Below, one piece after another: positions 54,254 through 62,151 of a stretch of 64,000 bases of DNA. Origin of the DNA: Aestuariicoccus sp032586235 (GTDB lineage: Bacteria; Pseudomonadota; Alphaproteobacteria; Rhodobacterales; Rhodobacteraceae); NCBI RefSeq assembly GCF_032586235.1, contig NZ_JAWHTD010000011.1:1-64000 (forward strand), read 5' to 3'. The position numbers and the translations under genes were made by a program. The notes under the pieces are model-generated. The model worked only from the letters and a program-made list of their open reading frames with translations, did no database searches and was not told where the DNA came from. Position 1 is the first letter of the stretch; each line of letters begins with the position of its first letter.

Positions 54254-55669
54254 TCATGTGCCGGTTGCCAGACGATCGAGGGCAGTCTGCATCATCCGCT
54301 CTGCCGCGTCGTCGCTTTCGGCGATGGCGGCCAGGTTTGCGGAAAAGCCTTCGGCATGGGGCGGCGGGGACAGGATCCCGATGCCGCCTTCCGTCTGTCC
54401 AGGCCGGAGCAGCAGGTCGTCCAGAACCTCGACCATCCAAGTGACGGGCCTTGGGTCGCGCGGCAGGATTTCCTGCACGATCAGCATGGCGCGGTCCCGT
54501 TCCCCGGGAACCAGCCGCCCAAGCGCCGTCATCGGGATCGACACGCCGCCCCAGCGCCCGTTGCACTCGATCCAGTGGATCGCCGCTCCGCCTTTGCCGC
54601 CGTGGCAGAGCACGGCGTCGAAGCTGCATCGTCCGAAAAACCCGATCCGCTGCAGGACGGCGGCGATTCTCAGCGCCTCGGCGCCGATCCGGTCTTGCAG
54701 CGCGCGCGGCAAGGGGCTGCGCCGCGCTCCGACAAAGGTCGCGGCCGTGCCCTGCACCCGCTGTTCAAAGATACCTTCGATGCGGGGCGGACCCTGATCG
54801 AGGTGCGGCAGCCACATCTGAACCGAAGGACTGTGCGTGACATGCGCATCCCAGACCCCGACCAGCAGCGGGTAGACGTCGCGCCAGCCCGTCGCGCGCA
54901 GCCGCGCCAGCAGAAACCAGCGCAGGGCGGCCAGCGGCAAGTGCCTGACCGCGGCGCTGGGCAGCCGGATGTTCCCGGCCGAGCCTGCGCTGTCGGGCAC
55001 CTTGACGATCACCTGATCGGCGCTGCGGCCGATGCGCGCCACCAGACCGGCGGCGGCGGCGGGGCCGAAGGCGGCAAAGGTCGGCGGCGTGGCCTCCCCG
55101 CCGATGACGCGGCGGGCGAGATCGGCGAACCACAGCTTGTCATTGGCGCGGCGCGCGGCCCTCGGCGTGGGGCCGTTCACATGCACCGGGCGGCCCGCGC
55201 CTTGGCCGATGGCCTGCGCCAGACGCCAGACGTGGCCGGTGGTCAGATACGGTGTCAGCGTCAGGCCCCGGTGCCGCTTGCACAGGTCCACGCAGGCCTC
55301 CAGCAGCGGCGGCGACAGGCGGATCTGCGCCGCCGCGGGGGCGGGTCCGTGCGCCTCGGTCTCGATGAAGGCGATATCGGCAAGGCCCAGGATGTGCTTG
55401 AGGTAATCCTCGAACCCCCGGTCGCGGCGGCGCACGGCGACCATGTCGCCCGGCCGCGCCAGAAGCGCCATGCGGTGGTCGAAGCGCGACAGGGGCGCGG
55501 TGCGCAAGAGCGGGATCTCGGACTGGTCGCCGACCAGCAGCGCCGGGCCTGGGCCCGCGCCCTGCCGGACGAAATCCCCGAACCCGGCCGAGGACAGCAG
55601 AGCGGGCTCGTCGCGCAGCAAATGCGCGGCGATCTCGTCACAGGGGTCTGGGCAGAAAATCTCCGACAT
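54254..55669 (-). CDS. ATP-grasp-type ligase-like protein
   Basis: A 471-residue protein. The C-terminal half has an ATP-grasp look: VIVKVPDSAGSAGNI (ATP-binding Lys region), FDAVLCHGGKGGAAIHWIECNGRWGGVSIPM with the metal-binding Glu-x-Asn of the family, after a pre-ATP-grasp N-terminal half. Such proteins ligate carboxylates to amines (peptide-bond-like). Substrate unknown. Divergent from a glutamine amidotransferase gene with one FNR-type box between, which could pair amide-forming and ammonia-donating activities (inference). Confidence 0.65.
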   Translation of the reverse strand: MSEIFCPDPCDEIAAHLLRDEPALLSSAGFGDFVRQGAGPGPALLVGDQSEIPLLRTAPLSRFDHRMALLARPGDMVAVRRRDRGFEDYLKHILGLADIAFIETEAHGPAPAAAQIRLSPPLLEACVDLCKRHRGLTLTPYLTTGHVWRLAQAIGQGAGRPVHVNGPTPRAARRANDKLWFADLARRVIGGEATPPTFAAFGPAAAAGLVARIGRSADQVIVKVPDSAGSAGNIRLPSAAVRHLPLAALRWFLLARLRATGWRDVYPLLVGVWDAHVTHSPSVQMWLPHLDQGPPRIEGIFEQRVQGTAATFVGARRSPLPRALQDRIGAEALRIAAVLQRIGFFGRCSFDAVLCHGGKGGAAIHWIECNGRWGGVSIPMTALGRLVPGERDRAMLIVQEILPRDPRPVTWMVEVLDDLLLRPGQTEGGIGILSPPPHAEGFSANLAAIAESDDAAERMMQTALDRLATGT

Positions 55670-55702
55670 GGGGAAAGATTAGGCGCGGGCGGCCCCGCCG
55701 CC

Positions 55703-55716
55703 TTGATCCGGATCAT
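55703..55716. promoter_or_regulatory. FNR-type box between the ATP-grasp and amidotransferase genes
   Basis: TTGAT-CCGG-ATCAT, one mismatch. It is 55 bases upstream of the amidotransferase start and 34 bases from the start of the ATP-grasp gene on the other strand. Confidence 0.65.
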
Positions 55717-55770
55717 CCCGCGCGCGCGCCGATCTGCATAGCTGGGCGTGCGAAGACGCGGAGAAGCCGA

Positions 55771-56628
55771 ATGTGCCGATTGTACGCCATGCACGCCAAT
55801 GAGCCCACGAAGGTGGAATGCGGCCTGGTGCGGTCGCAGAACGCGCTCATGGCGCAAAGCCGAAGCGACATGCAGGGCTATGCCCATGGTCACGGCTGGG
55901 GCGTGGCCGATTACGCCGACGGTCTGCCGATGATCGAACGCCAGGTCTGGGCCGCCTTCGAGGGCGAGCATTTCAGCCGCGCCGCGTCGCGGGTCTATGC
56001 CCGGACGGTGGTGGCCCATGTGCGCCGCGCCACGGTGGGCGGCACCTCGATCGAGAACACGCATCCCTTTCACCACGGGCGCTGGATCTTCGCCCATAAC
56101 GGCACAGTGCCGAATTTCGAGCTTGTCCGCCCAATGATGCTGGCGGCGATGGACCCGCTGCACCGAAGCGAAATCCGCGGCACGACCGACAGCGAACATG
56201 TGTTCCGCTATCTCATGACGCTCTTTCTGCAGCATCCCGAACGTGGGCTCTTCGACACCGTCAAGGCCGGGCTTGAGCAGGTGCTGCGTTGGTCCGCGCA
56301 GATCGACGCGGAGGCGCGCGTGGGGCTGAATATCGTTCTGACAGATGGCGACCGGATGATCGGATCGCGGCTCAACCGGTCGCTCTACTACCTGCGGCGC
56401 GACCACATCTATCACTGTCCGATCTGTGGCGCACCGCATGTGCACCACGACCCCAAGGCGCATTACCATTCGGTCGAGATCGCATCCGAACCGGTGAGCC
56501 ATGGCGAGGATTGGTACGAAGTGCCCAACGGCACCGTCTTCAGGGTGGCCGAGGATTACCGGCTGGACATGGAGCATCTGGAGCAGCCGGAGAACGGATC
56601 TCAGACCTCGACGACACCGACGACGTAA
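55771..56628 (+). CDS. Class II glutamine amidotransferase (YafJ-like)
   Basis: A 285-residue Ntn-hydrolase-type amidotransferase. Cys2 after the initiator Met is the nucleophile (MCRLYAMHANEP); VVAHVRRATVG and ENTHPFHHGRWIFAHNGTVPN form the glutamine site, with RGTTDSEHVFRYLM after. Lacks a synthase domain, like YafJ. A C-terminal CPICG pair with HVHH may bind metal. Its 3' end overlaps the convergent gene by 28 bases. Confidence 0.85.
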   Translation: MCRLYAMHANEPTKVECGLVRSQNALMAQSRSDMQGYAHGHGWGVADYADGLPMIERQVWAAFEGEHFSRAASRVYARTVVAHVRRATVGGTSIENTHPFHHGRWIFAHNGTVPNFELVRPMMLAAMDPLHRSEIRGTTDSEHVFRYLMTLFLQHPERGLFDTVKAGLEQVLRWSAQIDAEARVGLNIVLTDGDRMIGSRLNRSLYYLRRDHIYHCPICGAPHVHHDPKAHYHSVEIASEPVSHGEDWYEVPNGTVFRVAEDYRLDMEHLEQPENGSQTSTTPTT

Positions 56629-57107
56629 TTCTCGCCGTAGGCCTTCGCGCAGCGGGGACAGGTGGTGTAGAACATGTAGACCGTCTTGGGCTCTTTGCCG
56701 TTGGCGCGGGCGGCGACCTCCATGTCGTGCATCCAGTCCTTCGCCTGGCTGTAGGGGCCCTCGAAAACCCGCGTCATGTAATCGCCCGACAGGGTGACCA
56801 TCTCTTCGTCCTCGACCTCGCGGGTGACGGCAAAGAAATGCTCGCCCTCCCAGGGTGACAGATCGTGGCTGAGCACGATCATCTGTTCGGGATCGAAGGC
56901 GGCGCTGTCCTCGATATGCTCCTGCACGCGGGTAAAGACCGTGCCCATGTTCAGCGGCACATGCATGGCGCTTTTGGTCAGGGCGCGGACGAAGGGCTTG
57001 TCGCGGAAATGCAGCGTCTGGTTGTCCCAGCCGATGGGGTTGAACTTGGGGCAGCAGCCGGTGGTGTTGGTGCCGGTGTCGTAGCGGGGCAGGGCGTTGG
57101 TGTCCAT
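56601..57107 (-). CDS. Conserved protein with paired cysteine motifs
   Basis: A 168-residue protein of a conserved proteobacterial family whose function I do not know. A CCPKFNP motif near the N-terminus and CPRCAKAYGENYVVG at the C-terminus suggest metal or redox chemistry; VPLNMGTVFTRVQ and VFEGPYSQAKDWMHDM lie between, the latter resembling GyrI-like small-molecule-binding folds. Start MDTNALPRYD after GACAGGAGGCCCGTC. An FNR-like box lies 56 bases upstream. Confidence 0.65.
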   Translation of the reverse strand: MDTNALPRYDTGTNTTGCCPKFNPIGWDNQTLHFRDKPFVRALTKSAMHVPLNMGTVFTRVQEHIEDSAAFDPEQMIVLSHDLSPWEGEHFFAVTREVEDEEMVTLSGDYMTRVFEGPYSQAKDWMHDMEVAARANGKEPKTVYMFYTTCPRCAKAYGENYVVGVVEV

Positions 57108-57162
57108 GACGGGCCTCCTGTCGGCGGTAGGGACAGACTGGCATGGCGGCTGTCCGGCGGGA

Positions 57163-57176
57163 TTGATCCATGTCAC
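57163..57176. promoter_or_regulatory. FNR-like box between the cysteine-motif protein and DUF4342 genes
   Basis: TTGAT-CCAT-GTCAC, two mismatches, 56 bases upstream of the minus-strand gene and 67 bases from the DUF4342 start. Listed because of position. Confidence 0.45.
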
Positions 57177-57242
57177 GGGGGCGCGCGCGCCGGGTGATAG
57201 CCTGCGCGGGACTCAGCCCACGCAACCTATCGGAGATTTGTC

Positions 57243-57554
57243 ATGAACGACGCCCCCGAAGACACCAAACGCACGATCGTCGAGGAAATCGAGGTCGCCG
57301 GCAACCAGCTGGTCGACCGGGTCAAGGAGCTGGCCCAGGAAGGCAGCGTGCGCCGGATGAAGATCATCGCCGACGACGGCGACGTTTTTCTGGAAACCCC
57401 GCTCAACATCGGGCTGGCGGTCGGCGGCGTGGTGGTTCTGACCGCGCCCTGGCTGGCCATTCTGGGCGCGGTCGCGGCGCTTGTGACCAAGGTCCGCATC
57501 GAGGTCGAACGCGAGGCGGATACATCTGAGCAAAAGGAAGAGAGCCATGGATAA
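57243..57554 (+). CDS. DUF4342 family protein
   Basis: A 103-residue protein of the DUF4342 type: TIVEEIEVAGNQLVDRVKEL, then the helical/hydrophobic ETPLNIGLAVGGVVVLTAPWLAILGAVAAL. Function unknown. Its 3' end overlaps the YtfJ-like gene by 8 bases; the four plus-strand genes from 57243 to 58713 form one tight operon. Confidence 0.75.
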   Translation: MNDAPEDTKRTIVEEIEVAGNQLVDRVKELAQEGSVRRMKIIADDGDVFLETPLNIGLAVGGVVVLTAPWLAILGAVAALVTKVRIEVEREADTSEQKEESHG

Positions 57555-57906
57555 CGTCGAAACCCTGCTCAAGGGCACTGTCGAGGAACTGGACCGCCTG
57601 CTCAACGCCAAGAACGTGCTGGGCGACCCGATCGAGCGCGCCGGCAAGACCGTCATTCCCATCGTCAGCTACGGCTTCGGCTTTGGCGCGGGCGGGTCGC
57701 GCGGCGGCAAATCGGGCGATGGCAGCGGCACCGGCGGCGGCGGCGGGATCAAGCCGCTGGGCGCGATCATCTTCGACGAGAACGGCGCGCGGGTCGAGGC
57801 GGTCAAGGGCGCGGTGTCGAACCTGGCCGAGGTGGTCGGCGACGCGGTGTCCGTGGCGATGTCCCGCTCGGGCCGTTCGGCCAAGGACGAGTCCGAGACC
57901 GGCTGA
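57547..57906 (+). CDS. ytfJ: GerW/YtfJ family protein
   Basis: A 119-residue member of the GerW (YtfJ) family: VIPIVSYGFGFGAGG, glycine-rich middle, GGGIKPLGAIIFDENGARVEAVK. In Bacillus the family occurs in the spore inner membrane; here it is in a non-sporulating bacterium, and the context is a low-oxygen gene set. Followed by a DUF2953-like protein, as ytfJ and ytfI are neighbours in Bacillus. Confidence 0.78.
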   Translation: MDNVETLLKGTVEELDRLLNAKNVLGDPIERAGKTVIPIVSYGFGFGAGGSRGGKSGDGSGTGGGGGIKPLGAIIFDENGARVEAVKGAVSNLAEVVGDAVSVAMSRSGRSAKDESETG

Positions 57907-57913
57907 CGGGGCG

Positions 57914-58468
57914 ATGCAGACCCTCGGGCTGATCCTGCTGGCGCTGATCGGCGCGCTGCTGGCGCTGGCCGTTCTGGCGCTGGTGTTGCCGCTGCGCGTG
58001 TGGCTGGCCTTCGACACCGGCGCCAGGCGGAAACTGGCCGTGCAGGTGCAGCCCCTGGGGCGTTTCGGCCCGCGCGTTCCGGTGACGGGGCGGGCGGGCA
58101 AATCCCGCACGTCAAAGCCGAAAGCCCACAAGAAACGCCGCCCGCGCCTGCGCGGGCGAGCGATCGGCTGGGCACCTGTGAAACGGCTGATCGCCGGGGT
58201 CACCGGCGCGATTCATCTGGAGGAGGCGCGTCTCGACGCCGCCTTCGGCCTGGGCGATCCGGCCGACACCGGGCAGGCTTTCGGCCTTCTGACGCCTCTG
58301 ATCTATGGCAGCGCGGGCGCGCCGCGCTCGGATGTCGTCCTGCGCCCGGTATTCGACCGGGCCTGCCTTGAGGGCACCGGCCATCTGCTCTGGCGCGCGC
58401 GGCCCGTCGCGGTGCTCTGGCCGATGGCGCGCTTTGGGTGGGAGGCCTTCGGGCCCACGGCGCGATGA
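57914..58468 (+). CDS. DUF2953 (YtfI)-like membrane-anchored protein
   Basis: A 184-residue protein with one N-terminal membrane helix (LGLILLALIGALLALAVLAL), a basic linker (KSRTSKPKAHKKRRPRLRGR) and a C-terminal region ALVLRP-like segment typical of DUF2953. 7 bases after ytfJ. Probably partners YtfJ; activity unknown. Confidence 0.6.
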   Translation: MQTLGLILLALIGALLALAVLALVLPLRVWLAFDTGARRKLAVQVQPLGRFGPRVPVTGRAGKSRTSKPKAHKKRRPRLRGRAIGWAPVKRLIAGVTGAIHLEEARLDAAFGLGDPADTGQAFGLLTPLIYGSAGAPRSDVVLRPVFDRACLEGTGHLLWRARPVAVLWPMARFGWEAFGPTAR

Positions 58469-58713
58469 GCGTCACGCTCGGCCCTTCGCACACGGTCGGG
58501 GACATCCGCTTTGCGGTGCTGTCCCGCTCTGCCGTCACGTCCCTGCCGTTCCCGCAGGGCGCGGTGGTGCACGGGGCCAAGACGCCGCTTTACGTGCTGT
58601 TCCGCTGCGGGACGCGCCTCTGGGCGCAGTCGGCAACGGGCGGCGAGGTGCCCATCGCCGAGATCGAGGCCCGCTATCCCGGTCAATGCGCGGTCTTTAT
58701 GGCAGACGCCTAA
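58465..58713 (+). CDS. Small hypothetical protein
   Basis: An 82-residue protein whose ATGA start overlaps the DUF2953 stop. No signal, helix or motif recognised beyond a Cys in FRCGTRLWAQ and another near the C-terminus. It is a real gene by coupling and by being the last of the operon. Confidence 0.5.
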   Translation: MSVTLGPSHTVGDIRFAVLSRSAVTSLPFPQGAVVHGAKTPLYVLFRCGTRLWAQSATGGEVPIAEIEARYPGQCAVFMADA

Positions 58714-58955
58714 CCTGTCCGTGCACGCAGATAGCCCGCCAGCGCATCGAAGCTGCGCATCTGGTCGTAATCGGCCTCGGGCATCTCAAGGCCCAGCCGC
58801 TTGCCGAGGGCGGTGACCAGCGTCAGAAAATCCATTGAATCGATGTCGTATTCCTCGCGCAGGTCGGCCGCGGGGTCGGTGTCGTCGGGGTCGATGTCCG
58901 GGGCGATGCGGTGCAGTTCCTCGGTCAGGATGGTGGCGATGTCGTGCTGGGTCAT
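58710..58955 (-). CDS. Acyl carrier protein
   Basis: An 81-residue acyl carrier protein. The phosphopantetheine site is EEYDIDSMDFLTLV (Ser in DSMD); the acidic make-up is typical. The gene follows E2 with an ATGA overlap and converges with the 82-residue gene (4 bases). It is not the fatty-acid acpP by context (no fab genes); an acyl group made by the neighbouring synthetase or lipoyl complex is suggested. Confidence 0.8.
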   Translation of the reverse strand: MTQHDIATILTEELHRIAPDIDPDDTDPAADLREEYDIDSMDFLTLVTALGKRLGLEMPEADYDQMRSFDALAGYLRARTG

Positions 58956-60157
58956 AGGCTGTCCGGTGTCTGGAGGTTGCGGTCGATGGCGCGCAGGAAC
59001 AGCGCGCCGCGATGGCCGTCGCTGACGCGGTGATCGGCGGCCAGCGTCAGCCGCGCGGCCAGCCGGGGTGCGACCGCGCCGTCAACGATCATCGGTTGAA
59101 GGCGCGGCGTGCCGATGCCGACGATGGCGACCTGCGGCGGGTAGATCACGCCGTAAAGCTCATCCACCCCGCGTTCGCCCAGCGACGACAGGGTGATCGT
59201 CGCGTCGGACAATTCGCGCGCCTTGAACCGGCCTGCGCGCACGCGCTCGACCAGATCGCGCATGTCGCCCATCAGCGTGTCGAGATCCTTGGTTTCGGTG
59301 TCGAAAAGCGCAGGCGCCACCAGCCCGCCGCCGCGGATGTGGATGGCGAGGCCGAGGTGGACGGCGTTGGAGGGGGTAAAGCGGTCGTCGGTGTAATGGC
59401 CGTTGAATTCGGGATATTTCTTCAGCGCGCGGGCCACCGCCTTGGCCGTCACCGCGCCCAGCAGCAGCCGCTCTTCGGGCGGGCGGTCTTGGTTGGTGGC
59501 GGTGACGAAGGCGTCGGCCGCGGTCATATCTGTCATATGCGACAGGTAGTAATGCGGGATCTCGCGTTTGGAACGCGACATCGCGGCGGCAATCGCCGCG
59601 CGCATGTCCGAGGGCGGCGGCGGCTTGGTGGTGGGTGCCAGCCCCGGAATGTCGGCGCGGGTGATCGTCTGACCGGGCGCGGCGCTCAGCGTGGCAAGGT
59701 CGATGCCCCGCTCGGTGGCCAGCCGCCGCGCGGCGGGCGTGATGCGCAGCCGCGGCGCGCCCGCCTGCGGGTCCGAGGGCGGGATCTCGGGGCCGGGCGG
59801 TTCCGGCATCGGTTCCTCGAAGGGCAGATCCTCGGGCATGGGCGGCTGCGGTGTGGGCTCTTTGACGGGCGGCTCTTCGGGCGGGATGTCGCCCGGCACC
59901 TCCGGTTCGGGCTTGTCCTGCGCGCCGGTGCTGATCGTGGCCAGCGGCGTGCCCACGGGCACCTTCGTGCCGATGGGCACCAGCCATTCGGTCAGGATAC
60001 CGTCCTCGAAAGCCTCGATCTCGATCACGCCTTTCTGCGTCTCGACCGCGGCGATCACGTCGCCGCGATGCACTGCATCGCCGGGCGACAAAAGCTGTTC
60101 GACCAGCGTTCCGGCCTCCATGTCCGCGCCCAGAGAGGGCATCAGAAAAGCGCTCAT
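58952..60157 (-). CDS. 2-oxoacid dehydrogenase E2 (dihydrolipoamide acyltransferase)
   Basis: A 401-residue E2 with one N-terminal lipoyl domain (AAVETQKGVIEIEAFEDG, lipoylated Lys), a proline/glutamate linker, a peripheral-subunit-binding domain (RITPAARRLATERG...) and a C-terminal catalytic domain with AARLTLAADHRVSDGHRGALF (catalytic His in HRVSDG). Start MSAFLMPSLG; the ATGA overlaps the E1 stop. Likely pyruvate or acetoin/2-oxo acid specificity; no E3 gene is nearby. Confidence 0.88.
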   Translation of the reverse strand: MSAFLMPSLGADMEAGTLVEQLLSPGDAVHRGDVIAAVETQKGVIEIEAFEDGILTEWLVPIGTKVPVGTPLATISTGAQDKPEPEVPGDIPPEEPPVKEPTPQPPMPEDLPFEEPMPEPPGPEIPPSDPQAGAPRLRITPAARRLATERGIDLATLSAAPGQTITRADIPGLAPTTKPPPPSDMRAAIAAAMSRSKREIPHYYLSHMTDMTAADAFVTATNQDRPPEERLLLGAVTAKAVARALKKYPEFNGHYTDDRFTPSNAVHLGLAIHIRGGGLVAPALFDTETKDLDTLMGDMRDLVERVRAGRFKARELSDATITLSSLGERGVDELYGVIYPPQVAIVGIGTPRLQPMIVDGAVAPRLAARLTLAADHRVSDGHRGALFLRAIDRNLQTPDSL

Positions 60158-62151
60158 GGCTTGACCTCCATCATGCGTTTCACGGCGGCCACGATCCGGG
60201 CCGTCTGGGGGATCGCCGCCTGTTCCAGATGCGCGGCGTAAGGAATGGGCGCCTCGACGCTGCACACCCGCGCCAGCGGCGCGTCGAGCTCGAAGAACGA
60301 CTCTTCGGCCAGCCGCATCCCGATCTCGGCGGCGAGGCTGCCGGTCTTCCAGCCTTCGTCCACGATCAGCGCGCGGTGGGTCTTGGCGACCGAGGCCTTG
60401 ATCGTGTCCATGTCCAGCGGCCGCAGGCTGCGCAGGTCGATCACGTCGCAGGAAATGCCCGCATGACCCAGCTCGCGCGCGGCCTCGATCGTCTTGAAGA
60501 GCGACCCGCCATAGGTGATCAGCGTGACATCGTCGCCCACATGGCGCAGCGCCGCGCGGTCGATATCGACCGCGCCCGCGTTCTCGGGCAGCGCGCTTTC
60601 CATGTTGTAGAGCATGACGTTCTCGAAGATCAGCACCGGGTCGGGATCCTCAAGCGCGGTCCAGAGCATCCCACGCGCATCCTCCAGCGTCGCGGGTGCC
60701 AGCACCCGCAGTCCGGGGATATGCGCGTACCAGCCCTCCAGCGAATGCGAATGCTGTGCGGCCAGTTGCTTGCCCGCGCCGGTGGCCATTCGGATGACCA
60801 CCGGCACGCCGAACTGGTCGTTCGACATATGCCGCATGGTGGCGGCGGTGTTGAGGATCTGGTCCAGCGCCAGCAACGAGAAATTGACCGTCATCAGCTC
60901 GACGATGGGGCGCATTCCGGCCATCGCCGCGCCGATGCCCGCGCCGGTAAAGCCCGATTCCGACAGCGGCGTATCGCGGATGCGGTCGGGGCCGAAGCGG
61001 TCGAGCAACCCCTTGGAGACCGCGTAGCAGCCGCCGTAGCGGCCCACGTCCTCGCCCATCAGGAACACCCTTTCGTCGCGCTCCATCGCGTCCACGATCC
61101 CGGCCTTCACCGCCTCGCGGTAGGTGGTGGCGATCAGCTTGCCGGGCGGCTCGGGCGCCGGGGGCGCGGGGCGGTCGGCGGCCATGACATGGCGGGTGAG
61201 GGTCTCGACCGGTTCCCAGGTTCCGGCCTCGGCAAAGGCCACGGCTTGGGCGATTTCGGCCTCGACCTCTGCCTCGATCTGCGCCAGATCGTCGGCATGC
61301 AGCAGGTGGTTCGCTTCCGCCCAGCCCTGGAACCGCACGATGGGCCCCTTGGCGCGCCATTCGGCGATTTCCTCCTTGGGACGGTAGAGCTGGGCGTCGA
61401 ACATCGAATGCGCCCGAAAGCGGTAGGTCTTGCATTCCAGGAAATAGGGCTTGCCGGTGTCCTTGATCGCCGCCAGTGCCCGCCGCGCCGCCGCCTCGAC
61501 CGCGACGATGTCCATGCCGTCGACGCTTTCGGCGGCGATGTCATAGCTTTGCGCCTTCACCGCGATCTCGGTCTGGGATTCGGTCAGCGCCAGCGCCGAG
61601 CCCATGGCGTAGCCGTTGTTTTCGCAGACGAACAGCACCGGAAGATCCCAGAGCGCGGCCAGGTTCATGCTTTCGTGAAACTCGCCTTCGGCCACCGCGC
61701 CCTCACCGAAAAAGCAGGCCGTCACCCCGTCCGACCCGCCCATGCGGTCGCCGAGGGCCAGCCCCACGGCCATGGGCAGCCCGCCGCCCACGATGGCGTT
61801 GCCGCCGTGGAAATTGTGCTCGCGGCTGAAAAGGTGCATCGACCCGCCGCGCCCGCCCGCGCAGCCCTCGGCCTTGCCGTACATCTCGGCCATGATCGCG
61901 GTCATCGGCACCCCGCGCGCCAGCGCGTGGCCGTGTTCGCGGTAGGTGGCGACGACGCGGTCCTGCGCCTGCAGAACCGGGATGATGCCCGCCGCGATCG
62001 CCTCTTCGCCGTCATAAAGATGCAGAAAACCGCGGATTTTCTGCTGGGTGTACATCTCGGCGCATTTGTCCTCGAACCGGCGGATGCGGATCATTCCGTG
62101 CAGCAGCTCGCGGATATGCGCGTGATCGAGGCGGGGTTTGGTGGTGCTCAT
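60154..62151 (-). CDS. Fused alpha-beta E1 of a 2-oxoacid/acetoin dehydrogenase complex
   Basis: A 665-residue fusion. The N-terminal half is the alpha subunit with the ThDP motif FFGEGAVAEGEFHESMNLAALWDLPVLFVCENN and active FHGGNAIVGGGLP; the C-terminal half (from about residue 340, KLIATTYREAVKAGIVDAM) is the beta subunit, with GMRPIVELMTVNF. Fusion of both into one chain is less common than separate genes. Substrate likely pyruvate or acetoin. Start MSTTKPRLDH overlaps the synthetase stop. Confidence 0.88.
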   Translation of the reverse strand: MSTTKPRLDHAHIRELLHGMIRIRRFEDKCAEMYTQQKIRGFLHLYDGEEAIAAGIIPVLQAQDRVVATYREHGHALARGVPMTAIMAEMYGKAEGCAGGRGGSMHLFSREHNFHGGNAIVGGGLPMAVGLALGDRMGGSDGVTACFFGEGAVAEGEFHESMNLAALWDLPVLFVCENNGYAMGSALALTESQTEIAVKAQSYDIAAESVDGMDIVAVEAAARRALAAIKDTGKPYFLECKTYRFRAHSMFDAQLYRPKEEIAEWRAKGPIVRFQGWAEANHLLHADDLAQIEAEVEAEIAQAVAFAEAGTWEPVETLTRHVMAADRPAPPAPEPPGKLIATTYREAVKAGIVDAMERDERVFLMGEDVGRYGGCYAVSKGLLDRFGPDRIRDTPLSESGFTGAGIGAAMAGMRPIVELMTVNFSLLALDQILNTAATMRHMSNDQFGVPVVIRMATGAGKQLAAQHSHSLEGWYAHIPGLRVLAPATLEDARGMLWTALEDPDPVLIFENVMLYNMESALPENAGAVDIDRAALRHVGDDVTLITYGGSLFKTIEAARELGHAGISCDVIDLRSLRPLDMDTIKASVAKTHRALIVDEGWKTGSLAAEIGMRLAEESFFELDAPLARVCSVEAPIPYAAHLEQAAIPQTARIVAAVKRMMEVKP

